Below are positions 54,123-64,000 of a DNA stretch of 64,000 nt, piece after piece. How positions within the stretch are numbered: position 1 is the stretch's first letter; every line of letters starts with the position of its first letter. The stretch is from Liolophura sinensis (taxonomy: Eukaryota > Mollusca > Polyplacophora > Chitonida > Chitonidae): contig NC_088302.1 in NCBI RefSeq assembly GCF_032854445.1, positions 57,140,237 to 57,204,236 of the forward strand, written 5' to 3'. Under the pieces are notes generated by a model that was given only the letters and a program-made list of their open reading frames with translations, was not told the origin of the DNA and searched no databases. The position numbers and the translations under genes were made by a program.

Positions 54123-54479
54123 TAGGTACGAATCAAAATAGGTTTGCAATCACGATTGTAACTTCAAAACTTTACAATTGCCTTACGGTGTAACTTATTT
54201 AACAATCAGTTGTAAACTGAACTGTTAGGTCTACAATGGACAGTAACGACAACCCCCTTGTGCAAGCAACCTCTGGCCGTTAGGACAGGAGCAATACCAA
54301 TTAGATTTTGTCTGGTACAAAATCCGTGAGAACGGCTTTAAGCATCTACCGAAAAAATAAATTAGCCAACCCTACCCATCCTTCTTATGGTGACAGATTT
54401 TAATTACAGATTCGGTCATTTATTCGGCTTACCAAAATTCTTCTGACTTGAAGTGACCTTTGAATGTTCATTACAATTT
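54123..54479. other. No gene recognised
   Basis: Nothing supported. Confidence 0.4.
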
Positions 54480-54539
54480 TAATATCATGGCCTTGAGAAC
54501 ACCCCACAGCACAGACCAACCCTTCTTCCCACAACAGCG

Positions 54540-56576
54540 CCCTGAACAGTTTCATCCCTAAACAGAGTCCTCAACGTCCATCATCCCATAACAGAGTCCT
54601 CCACGTACCTTCATCCCATAACAGAGTCCTCCACGTACCTTCATCCCATAACAGCCCCCTGAATGTACCTTCATCCCATAGCAGCACCCTCAACGTACCT
54701 TCATCCCATAACAGAGTCCTCAACGTCTATCATCCCATAACAGAGTCCTCAACATACCTTCATCCCATAACAGAGTCCTCCACGTACCTTCATCCCATAA
54801 CAGCCCCCTGAATGTACCTTCATCTCATAACAGCCCCCTTGAACGTACCTTCATCCCATAACAGAGTCCTCCACGTACCTTCATCCCATAACAGCCCCCT
54901 GAATGTACCTTCATCCCATAACAGCCCCCTGAACGTACCTTCATCCCATAACAGCCCCCTGAATGTACCTTCATCCCACAGCAGCGCCCTCAACATACCT
55001 TCATCCCATAACAGAGTCCTCAACATACCTTCATCCCATAACAGCGCCCTCAACATACCTTCATCTCATAACAGCCCCCTGAATGTACCTTCATCCCATA
55101 GCAGCGCCCTCAACGTACCTTCATCCCATAACAGCGCCCTGAACATACCTTTATCCCATGGCAGCGCCCTCAATGCACCTTCATCCCATAACAGAGCCCT
55201 CAAGGCACCTTCATCCCATAACAGAGCCCTCAACGTACCTTCATCCTATAACAGCGCACTGAACGGAACTTCATGCCATAACAGCGCCCTCAACGTACCT
55301 TCATCCCATAACAGAGCCCTCAACGTACCTTCATCCTATAACAGCGCACTGAACTGAACTTCATGTCATAATAGCGCCCTCAACGTACCCTCGTCCCATA
55401 ACAGCCCCCCTGAATGTACCTTCATTCCATAGCAGCGCCCTCAACGTACCTTCATCCCATAACAGCGCCCTCAACATACTTTCATCCCATAGCAGCGCCC
55501 TCCAGGCACCTTCACCCCATAACAGCGCCCTCAAGGCACCTTCATCCCATAACAGCGCCCTCAACGTACCTTCATCCTATAACAGCGCACTGAACGGAAC
55601 TTCATGCCACAACAGCCCCCTGAATGTACCTTCATCTCATGACAGCGCCCTCAACGTACCCTCATCCCATAACATAGCCCTCAACGTACCTTCACCCCAT
55701 AACAGCGCCCTCAACGTACCTTCACCCCATAACAGCGCCCTCAACGTACCTTCATCCTATAACAGCGCACTGAACGGAACTTCATGCCATAACAGCGCCC
55801 TCAACGTACCTTCATCCCATAACAGCCCCCTGAATGTACCTTCATCCCATAGCAGCGCCCTCAACGTACCTTCATCCCATAACAGCGCCCTCAAGACACC
55901 TTCATCCCATAACAGCGCCCTCAACGTACCCTCATCCTATAACAGCCCCCTGAATGTACCTTCATCCTATAACAGCGCACTGAACGGAACTTCATGCCAT
56001 AACAGCGCCCTCAACGTACCTTCATCCCATAACAGCGCACTGAACGGAACTTCATGCCATAACAGCGCCCTCAACATACCTTCATCCCATAACAGCCCCC
56101 TGAATGTACCTTCATCCCATAGCAGCGCCCTCAACGTACCTTCATCCCATAACAGCGCCCTCAAGGCACCTTCATCCCATAACAGCGCCCTCAACGTACC
56201 TTCATCCTATAACAGCGCACTGAACGGAACTTCATGCCATAACAGCGCCCTCAACGTACCTTCATCCCATAACAGCGCCCTCAACATACCTTCATCCTAT
56301 AACAGCGCCCTCCAGGCACCTTCACCCCATAACAGAGCCCTCAAGGCACCTTCATCCCATAACAGCGCCCTCAACGTACCTTCATCCTATAACAGCGCAC
56401 TGAACGGAACTTCATGCCATAACAGCGCCCTCAACGTACCTTCATCTCATGACAGCGCCCTCAACGTACCCTTATCCCATAACATAGCCCTCAACGTACC
56501 TTTATCCTATAACAGCCCCCCGAAAGTACTTTCATCACAGAACAGCGCACTGAACGGAAGTTCATGCCATAACAGC
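54540..56576. repeat. 2-kb minisatellite, 30-bp unit, about 68 copies
   Basis: Unit aacgtaccttcatcccataa cagcgccctc and variants (cctgaatg, actgaacggaacttcatgcc). Multi-unit blocks recur, for example the run ending tataacagcgcactgaacgg and then aacttcatgcc reappears at about 55250, 55570, 55760, 55970, 56210 and 56390, so expansion involved blocks as well as single units. 30 is a multiple of 3, so open frames of up to 181 codons arise. Confidence 0.95.
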
Positions 56577-56577
56577 G

Positions 56578-56795
56578 CCGACCGCTTGGCTGGCCTAATG
56601 GTCTGAGCTTCCGCCTCTAAGTCGGGAGACCCCGGGTTTTAGTCATATCAAAAACTTTAAAAACGGTATTCGCTACTGCCTCACTTGGCGCTCAGCTCTG
56701 AGACTGGCTGGCTAGGTGTCAATATAATGTGACTGGGAGGGGTGTAATGTCATCGGCATGATACTTCAGTGACGGAACTTCATCACATAACAGCT
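56578..56795 (+). mobile_element. SINE with different tRNA-like head (family C)
   Basis: Head: ccgaccgcttggctggccta, atggtctgagcttccgcctc, and gagaccccgggttttagtca (A- and B-box-like). Then aaaactttaaaaacggtatt and cctcacttggcgctcagctc, which recall aagactttaaaagagg and cctcgcttggcgttcagc of family B. Read as a relative of B with a different head. Confidence 0.65.
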
Positions 56796-57220
56796 CCCTC
56801 AACGGCCGCTCATGATATAACAGCCACCTCAACGGTCATTCATCCCATAACGGCGCTCTCAACGGACATTCGTCCCAAACCAGCCCCATCCAAGGATCTT
56901 CATTCCATAACAGTGCCCTGAATGTGTTCTGGTTTTACATTTTTATTTTATATTTATATTTAACATAACAGCGCCCTGAACGCACCTTGATCCCAAGCAG
57001 AGTCCTGAACGGTCCTTTATTACATAGTAACGCCTTGAGCAAACATCCAGCCCATAGCAGGGCTCTGAACGGACATCCATCTCACACAGCGCCCTGAAAG
57101 GTCCTTCATCCTACAATAGTGCACTGAACGGACATTTATCCCAAAACAATAACAGCTCCATCAACGGCCCATCTTCCCATAACAGTGCCCTGAATAGTTC
57201 TTCATCCCATACTCCGGCCG
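56796..57220. repeat. 30-bp minisatellite, degenerate continuation
   Basis: Recognisable cattcatcccataacggcgc and ctgaacggacatccatctca units with irregular spacing. Confidence 0.75.
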
Positions 57221-57221
57221 T

Positions 57222-57379
57222 AAGTGGGAAGGTCTGTCACCAACCTGCGGATGGTCGTGGGTTTTCCCCTGGCTCTACCCGGTTTCCTCCCACCATAATG
57301 CTGGTCGCCGTCGTATAAATGAAATACTCTTGAGTACGGCGTAAAACAACAATCAAATAAATAAATAAATAAATAAATC
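57222..57379 (+). mobile_element. SINE family A copy inside the 30-bp array
   Basis: gtgggaaggtctgtcaccaa, cggatggtcgtgggttttcc, ggtttcctcccaccataatg, cgtcgtataaatgaaatact and gagtacggcgtaaaacaaca, ending in (AAAT)n. Both flanks read cttcatcccata, the array unit. Confidence 0.9.
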
Positions 57380-57794
57380 TTCATCCCATAACAGTGTCCT
57401 GAATAGCTCTTTATCCCATAACCGCCCCTGAACGAGCCTTTACCTCGTAACAGCGCTCTCAACTGACATTCATCTCATATTGGTGCCTTCAACGGAATTC
57501 CTTCCAAAGCAGCCCCGCTCAAGGGATCTCCATTCCATAACAGTGCTCTGGTTTTACATGTTTATTTTATTTTATATTCATAATCTAACAGCACCTTGAA
57601 TGGACCATCGTCCCATAACAGCGCTCTTAAAGGACATTCATTACATTATAGTGCCTTGGACTGACATTCAGCCCAAAACAAGCCCTCTTAACGGTCTTTC
57701 ATTCCATAACAGCGCCCTCAACGGGCCTTCATCCCATAACAGGGCCTTGAACGGGCCTTCATTCTATAATAGCGCCCTTAACGTGCCTTCTTAC
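57380..57794. repeat. 30-bp minisatellite, degenerate continuation
   Basis: Units such as cttcatcccataacagtgtc and cgggccttcatcccataaca. Confidence 0.75.
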
Positions 57795-58690
57795 AATACA
57801 ATAAAATGCAACAAAATGCAATACGACACAATACAACAGAACACAATACAATACAACGTTTATTTACCAACACATGAAGCGTACATATTCACAGACAACA
57901 TAAACATAAATTATCGGCGGGAATAAGACTCATTTGAGCCTGTTATATCCCTAAGCAAATAAGAAGACTAAGCCTTGGTAATATCATAAACACAAATACA
58001 CAGAGAAATTGTTTTACGTACTTGAGGCAACTTATTCCATTCGCGAGGTCCAACTATTTTAGTGAGTAATAAGAAAAGGTAGACTTAAAAAAAAGGTTTT
58101 TATCGGTTTAATCGCTGATTGCTGGACTTCTGATTGCCTCTGAAAATATCCGCAGAAACTTTTAGGAATATTTCCATAATATTACACATAGATGTGGAGA
58201 AACCGTACGCAGATAAAAGGTATGATTTCGTGTAAAATGAACAACTTGAGCTCGCAAAACGAGACGTAGTATCCTCCAATCTATGGGCAAGTGTTACTGT
58301 TCGTTGAAGAATTACCAAAGGATTAAGATGAGATGGAAAAGCATTACCCCAAAGAATAATGCCGTAAGAAAGGTATGAATAAATTAGGAAATAGTACAAA
58401 ATGAAGACTCTTTTTTATCTAATAAGATTGTAATGTAGTTAATAATACCAATATTTTCAGAAATTTCCAAGATGATCTCAATACGCTTTTTCCAACTTGA
58501 CTTTCACCACATTATGGCCCACATACTGCTGCTGTGGAGTTAAGCCATAAGTTTTCATTCGTTATAATTTAACTTGTCGCTAAACATTATACCGACAAAT
58601 TTAAAGTTAGACACCCGTGCTATGGCAATATTCGAAATTATTAATGGGGGCAAGGAATGTATATTCCGTTTGGATTAAGGTTTAATGAGC
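57795..58690 (-). mobile_element. 5'-truncated LINE within the 30-bp array
   Basis: Minus strand from 58690: SKAKFMLIKP, PLIISNIAIARVSNFKFVGI and DKLNYNE, then (58399-58100) LIYSYLSYGIILWGNAFPSH and LNPLVILQRTVTLAHRLED, then IVGPREWNKLPQVRKTIS. These are successive RT thumb and C-terminal blocks of a CR1-type LINE, with several frameshifts and stops. The 3' end (57795-57860) is made of tgtattgtat-type short repeats, a usual LINE tail. Array units resume at 58715. Confidence 0.85.
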
Positions 58691-58714
58691 ATAAACTTAG
58701 CCTTACTCTGTTAT

Positions 58715-58990
58715 CCGGCCGTTTTATCCCATAGCAGCGCACTTAACGGGCCTTAAGCAGCCAATAGAACAGACCTTCATCCCATGACAGCTCCATAACG
58801 CCTCGTCATCCCATAACAGTGTCCTGAATAACTCTTCATAACGTAACAACCACTGAACGAACCTTTATCCCATATCAGCGCCCTTAACCTCCATCCCTTG
58901 ACAGCTCCATCAGCGGCCCTTCATGCCATAATAGTGGCACTAACGGCCCATTCGTCTCAAACAGTTCCTGCAACTTTCATTCCTTAAAAG
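58715..58990. repeat. 30-bp minisatellite, last degenerate units
   Basis: tttatcccatagcagcgcac, cttcatcccatgacagctcc and similar. Confidence 0.75.
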
Positions 58991-59164
58991 TCCCATCAAC
59001 AGACATTTAGCCTTTAAGAATCGCAGGCAAGGAGGAGTGTGACAATAGTAGTTTTTAAAACTTAGTCTGACTAGCGATGTAACTAAACTCACCAAGCTGT
59101 GTTTACTACAGTATTCCAGGTTACATATCATCGTTAGAAATCAGCAGGTTCCATACCACCTGTT

Positions 59165-59775
59165 CTGAGGCAACGCAAAAAAGTGGTGTGGAACCCATTG
59201 AACTCTCGGTACAGTGGCACATTACGGTAATGGAAAATGAACAGAGCCCAAAACAAGGGACCGGGCTGCCACCAAAAGGCTGGTGTGTTAGAGAGCTTAA
59301 CTCTCCATTACGGTCATGAAAACTGAACAGAGCCCAAAAGAAGAGACAACGCTGCACCAAAATAACTGGTTTGGAGCACGTTTAACTCTCACGGTGACAC
59401 GCTACGGTAATGGAAACTGAACAGAACACAAAATAAAGGGCCGCGCTGCCCCAAATCAATTAATGTGGAGCCCGCTTAACTCTCACTACGATGACACGGT
59501 ACTCTAATGGAAACTGAAGAGAGACCAAAACGAGAGACCCTGCTTCCCCAAAAGAGCCGACGTAAATCCCGCTGATACCCCACGGTAATGGAAACTGAAC
59601 AGAACCCAAAACAAAAGGACCGCGCACTAAGATGGCACTTTATGGTAATGGGACCTGAACAGAACCCAAAACAGCTGTTGTGAAGCCCTCCTCACTCTTT
59701 CCGTGATACGCTGCGCTAATGGAAACTGAATAAAAACCCAAATCAAAGGATCGCGCGTAACTCTCATTGCAATGA
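59165..59775. repeat. ~90-bp tandem repeat, about 6-7 copies
   Basis: Each unit carries acggtaatggaaactgaaca, then gaacccaaaacaaaggaccg, and cttaactctcac, with irregular length. Confidence 0.8.
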
Positions 59776-59814
59776 TACTTTACGCCTTGAGTTCAATTTC
59801 AGCTCATACCTGGT

Positions 59815-59972
59815 TTCCTTTTGCCCCTTACATGGGAAGGTCTGACAGCAGACTGCTGATTGCCGTGCCTTTCTCCAGGCTCAGTCCGGTTTCGTCTCAC
59901 CATAACGCTGTCCTCCGTAGTCGTATAAGTAAATATTCTTGTGTACCGCGTAAAACTCCAAGCAAATAAATA
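59815..59972 (+). mobile_element. SINE family A copy
   Basis: acatgggaaggtctgacagc, aggctcagtccggtttcgtc, tcaccataacgctgtcctcc, gtcgtataagtaaatattct and taccgcgtaaaactccaagc then aaataaataa. Confidence 0.85.
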
Positions 59973-60474
59973 AAAAATGGATGATATGTTTTGAAAGCTG
60001 CGGGTGTGGAATCCGCTACATTCAGAATGTTATACGGCTTTATTTGGACACGACTACGCGGTATAAGCAATCGGTTCACTTTCCACAACACACCTCAATA
60101 TGGAAAACATATCGAAACCCATATACCTATATAATCTGAGAATAAGTACCTTTATACATTGTTCTGATTTTACCGTGTCTGCTAAAGCATTCAGTAGTTT
60201 TAATTAATTAAGCTTTAATGAGCAAGTCGACAATTACTGAACGCAAGGGGGTCATAAATAAAACTTTTACAAGTGTTCTTAGTCCCACAACCTAGTGTCT
60301 GGTTTTTATAAACGTATGCAGCATTATCTATACGGAAACAGTGTCCTTTAAGTAGATAGATCCATCTACAGGTTCTTTTTCTGAGCCCTGGTGAGACCGC
60401 CTTGACCTTAGGAGAAAATAGCCAAAAAGAAAAAAAAACACAGATGAGATGTTTAATCTGTTTGTAATAATTTG
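59973..60474. other. No gene recognised
   Basis: Nothing supported. Confidence 0.4.
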
Positions 60475-60654
60475 CATATAGACTGAAATATATGACCTAA
60501 ACATACAATCCAGACGGTAAAGGAGCATACATGAAGTCAACTACAGCCCCGTTCGTCTGGATAACATATAGGCTGAAATATATGACCTAAACATACAATC
60601 CAGACGGTAAAGGAGCATACATGAAGTCAACTACAGCCCCGTTCGTTTGGATAA
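60475..60654. repeat. 90-bp tandem duplication, two nearly identical copies
   Basis: catatagactgaaatatatg starts copy 1 and catataggctgaaatatatg copy 2, exactly 90 bp apart; both end gccccgttcgt[c/t]tggataa. I count only two differences, so the duplication is recent. Confidence 0.95.
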
Positions 60655-61384
60655 CATGTGTGTCTTTTGACTAAAATAATTTACCAGTTCATACATTTCG
60701 ATTTTGTTGGATTCCGTGAATATGTGGCATGATATATTGAATAAACCCTCTCGTTACTCGGTGGCTGAATTCCCTAAAGAAAGTGCCTTATAATGTTTTC
60801 ACTCATTGAGGATGAAATGGTACCACGATTCAGGTCTGTAAATCACTGATCAGTTTCTCATACGGGGACATGTACGATACGCTCCCAGGGTATGTTTAAC
60901 CTACCCAGAAACAAAACATACATACGTAGACACTGAAAGATAACGTTCCCTGGAATGACCGTTGAACCTCAGTTTTCTTCTCCAGGTCTTTGGTATCCAA
61001 CAGCAGAATTTGTCCCACAATGGTACTATATACCGAGGGTCCACTAGCGTAGCCGTTTTACAACCACCTATAACAGTCAATGGATTAGTAGTATCAAAAT
61101 CTTCGTAGATACGGCCTAACAGGTCTTTGACAGTCAAGGGATGAGTAGTACCACAATGTTAGTGGTTAGGGCCTTAACATGGTAAGTATCGGTTAAAATT
61201 ATCTTGAAAACTGTATCAGATAGAGGAAAAACTGCTGCAATTTTTATCTTAAACGTCTCCTCTATAAAAAGGAAATATTAGGGCAATATTATGTGGACAG
61301 TTTACGTTTTTTCATGAGACATTTATTACGCTTCTTGTGGATTTTAAGCCCTGAGATTCGATGATAGTAATGTGGAAAAACTGA
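60655..61384. other. No gene recognised
   Basis: Includes a 78-codon minus-strand frame at 60901-61137 (MTVKDLLGRIYEDFDTTNPL start) with no known domain. The segments tcaatggattagtagtatca and tcaagggatgagtagtacca within it look like an imperfect local duplication about 65 bp apart. Confidence 0.35.
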
Positions 61385-62290
61385 TTATCTTTTAATCGTG
61401 CTGTGTTGCACTGGGGATCTCCCATCCCATCTCTTATCGTGCTGCGTAGCTATGGTGGCCTGTTATCTCATTCTCATTCTATGTTGTTATGGTGATCTGT
61501 CATCTCATCCCCCATTGTGCTACGTTGCTGGGTTAATCTGTCAACTCATCCCTAATTGTGATGCGTTGGTATGGTGATTTGTCATCTCATCCCCCATCTT
61601 GCTGCGTTGCTGTGGTGATCTGTCATCTCATCCCTCACTGTGCTGCGTTGCTGTGGTGATTTGTCATCTCATCCCCCATCTTGCTGCGTTGCTGTGGTGA
61701 TCTGTCATCTCATCTCTAATCGTGCTGTGTTGCTATGGGGATCTTTCATCTCATCCCTCATTGTGCTACGTTGCTCTGGTGATCTGTCATCTCATCTCTA
61801 ATCGCACTGCGTTACTGTGGTGATCTGTCATTTCATCCTTCATCGTGCTGCGTTGCTCTGGTGATTTGTCATCCCATCTCTAATCGTGCTGTGTTGCTAT
61901 GGGGATCTTTCATCTCATCCCTCATTGTGCTACGTTGCTCTGGTGATCTGTCATCTCATCTCTAATCGTACAGTGTTGCTATGATATCTGTCATCTCATC
62001 CTCCATCGTGCTGCGTTACTGTGGTGATCTGTCATTTCATCCCTCATCGTGCTGCGTTGCTTTGGTGATCTGTCATCTCATCTCTAATCGTACAGTGTTG
62101 CTATGATATCTGTCATCTCATCCTCCATCGTGCTGCGTTGCTCTGGTGATATGTCATCCCATCTCTCAACGTGCCGCGTTTTGCTGCAGTGATCTGTCAT
62201 CTCATCTTTCACTGCATTGCGTTGCTCTGGTGATCTATCATCTCATCTCCCGTCGATCTGCGTTGCTATAGTGATCTTTAAGATTGTATC
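61385..62290. repeat. 41-bp minisatellite, type 1
   Basis: Unit gtgctgcgttgctctggtga tctgtcatctcatctctaat c at 41-bp spacing, about 22 copies. Confidence 0.9.
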
Positions 62291-62394
62291 TCATCAGACC
62301 ACGTTGATATGGTGCTCTTTAAGTTTCTTTTTCATCGTCACACGTTACCATCATGCTTTGTAAAGTTATCTCTCATAGTGTCTTGATATGATGG

Positions 62395-63245
62395 TGTGTA
62401 AGCCTGTACTGGTAGTGTCTAGTCACTATCTCATTTTGTAGGCTTATCTCTCTCGGTGTCCGGTAAATATCGTGCTCTGTAAGCTTATCTCTCTCGGTGT
62501 CAAGTACATATCGTGCTCTGTAAGCTTATCTCTCACGGTGTCAGGTACATATCGTGCTCTGTAAGCTTATCTCTCACAGTGTCAGGTAAATATTGTGCCC
62601 TGCAAGCTTATCTCTCTCAGTCAGGTAAATATTGTGCTCTGTAAGCTGATCTCTCAGGGCGCCATGTACATGTTGTGCTCTGTAAGCTTATCTCTCACGG
62701 TGTCAGGTACATATCGTGCTCTGTAAGCTTATCTCTCACAGTCTCAGGTAAATATGGTGCTCTGTAAGCTTATCTCTCACAGTCAGGTAAATATTGTGCT
62801 CTGTAAGCTTATCTCTCACGGTGTCAGGTACATATCGTGCTCTGTCAGCTTATCTCTCAGGGCGTCATGTACATATTGTGCTCTGTCAGCTTATCTCTCA
62901 CGGTGTCAGGTACATATCGTGCTCTGTCAGCTTATCTCTCAGGGCGTCATGTACATATTGTGCTCTGTCAGCTTATCTCTCACGGTGTCAGGTACATATC
63001 GTGCTCTGTCAGCTTATCTCCCACGGTGTCAGGTACATATCGTGCTCTGTAAGCTTATCTCTCACAGTCTCAGGTAAATATGGTGCTCTGTAAGCTTATC
63101 TCTCACGGTGTCAGGTACATATCGTGCTCTGTCAGCTTATCTCTCAGGGCGTCATGTACATATTGTGCTCTGTAAGTTTATCTCTCACGGTGTCAGGTAA
63201 ATATCGCGCTCTATAAGCTTATAGCTCACGGGGTCAGATAAATAG
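62395..63245. repeat. 41-bp minisatellite, type 2
   Basis: Unit gtgctctgtaagcttatctc tcacggtgtcaggtacatat c at 41-bp spacing (for example 62521 and 62562), about 20 copies. A cagggcgtcatgtacatatt variant alternates with it at 62830-62990, giving an 82-bp dimer. Confidence 0.9.
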
Positions 63246-63311
63246 CGTAAGATGTAGGCTTAATCCTTATCGCGTCCCCTTTTTATGATGCCCTGTAAGC
63301 TTATCTCTTAG

Positions 63312-63603
63312 CGGGGACCAATTCTGGGTCGAGTCACACCTAAGACTTTAAAAGAGGGAGTTGTAACTTCCTCGCCTGGCATTCAGCGTGAAGGGCAACG
63401 ATTGCTTGACCCGCATCAGTGTAATGGCTCGGGTGGTGACTTACTTGCTTTTGATAAGTCGCTTTGATCAGTAAAGCAGCGCCAGATAAAAAAGCGATGT
63501 CCTTCAACAAGGAGTCTTGTTGCACTTTAAGGATGTTTTTCGTCGTCATATGACTGGAAAATTGTTAAGTACCACGTTAAACCCTAGCACTCACTCACTC
63601 GCT
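63312..63603 (+). mobile_element. SINE family B copy inside the 41-bp array
   Basis: gcggggaccaattctgggtc, gagtcacacctaagacttta, gggagttgtaacttcctcgc hairpin, ggcattcagcgtgaagggca, cgtcatatgactggaaaatt and cactcactcactc. The first half of the tRNA-like head is missing. Confidence 0.9.
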
Positions 63604-64000
63604 CCTTGTTATGGTGCTCTGTATTGTTATCTCTCACGATGTAAGGTACATATCGCGCTCTGTAAGGTTATCTTTCAAGGTGTCAGGTAAATATCGTGCT
63701 CTGTAAGCTTATCGCTCACGGTGTAAGGTGTAAGCTTATTTTTCATCATGTCCGTTGCTGTTGTGCTCTGGAAGCTTATTTCTCACTGTGTCCCTTTGTT
63801 ATGGTGCTCTGTAAGTTTATTTCTTATTGTATCCCCTTGTTATGGTGTTCTGGAAGCTTATTTCTTATCGTGTTCCTTTGTTATGGAGCTCTGTAAGTTT
63901 ATTTCTTATCGTATCCCTTTGTTATGGTGCTCTGGAAGCTTATTTCTTATCGTGTTCCTTTGTTATGGTGCTCTGTAAGTTTATTTCTTATCGTATCCCT
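63604..64000. repeat. 41-bp minisatellite, type 3, runs off the window
   Basis: Unit ttatggtgctctgtaagttt atttcttatcgtatcccttt g at 41-bp spacing, about 9 copies, reaching the last base. Shares gtgctctgtaagctta with type 2. Confidence 0.9.

Noticed and set aside
54812-56194. Open frames up to 181 codons in the 30-bp array
   Set aside because: Period of 30 keeps frames open; opposite strands are open too and degenerate units break them at random.

Overview
The window looks like intergenic and intronic DNA from an invertebrate animal, most likely a mollusc or another lophotrochozoan. There are no operons, ribosome binding sites or dense genes. The window holds spliced exons with GT-AG (and one GC-AG) borders, two tRNA-derived SINE families, Tc1-like DNA transposons, several APE-type non-LTR elements (LINEs), a Ty3/gypsy remnant, a DIRS-like remnant, and many minisatellites that together cover roughly a third of the sequence. 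The lineage guess rests on my memory of SINE tails of the type 'gtacggcgtaaaacaccaatcaaataaata' split here only for description, and of a family ending in an (ACTC)n tail; I could not check it.

Layout. 0-5 kb: short minisatellites and one weak exon-like piece. 5-11 kb: a SINE, a decayed DIRS-like retroelement (6.1-8.0 kb) and a decayed gypsy pol (8.4-10.9 kb) without an integrase core. 11-20 kb: LINE and SINE fragments, a 1.4 kb minisatellite, and one decayed minus-strand LINE whose reverse transcriptase position is occupied by a Tc1-like element. 20-22 kb: an orphan pseudo-exon and 15-bp and 51-bp arrays. 22-24 kb: three exon-like segments of compatible phase, family unknown. 24.5-31.4 kb: a segmental repeat R alternating with minisatellite, with a nearly intact Tc1-like transposase inside the first R copy. 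32-33 kb: a SINE and simple repeats.

The most gene-like content is at 33.4-50 kb. It is a minus-strand cluster of small secreted-type proteins that I read as MRH (mannose-6-phosphate receptor homology) lectin domains. It comprises an intronless gene (49.4-50.0 kb), two split genes with matching intron phases (44.4-48.7 kb and 35.1-39.9 kb), an intronless pseudogene (33.4-33.9 kb), a duplicated broken exon (48.2 kb), and an orphan last exon at 20.2 kb. The introns of the split genes are filled with 26-, 52- and 62-bp minisatellites and SINEs. Gene A and the intronless gene keep the four residues (Q, R, E, Y) that contact sugar in MRH domains; gene B appears to have lost two.

50-64 kb: a 23-bp array, a LINE RT fragment, an internally deleted Tc1-like copy, SINEs, a 2 kb 30-bp array with a LINE inside it, and a 41-bp-period array that runs off the right edge.

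Limits: families were assigned by reading translations and motifs by eye. No search, alignment or transcript evidence was available.
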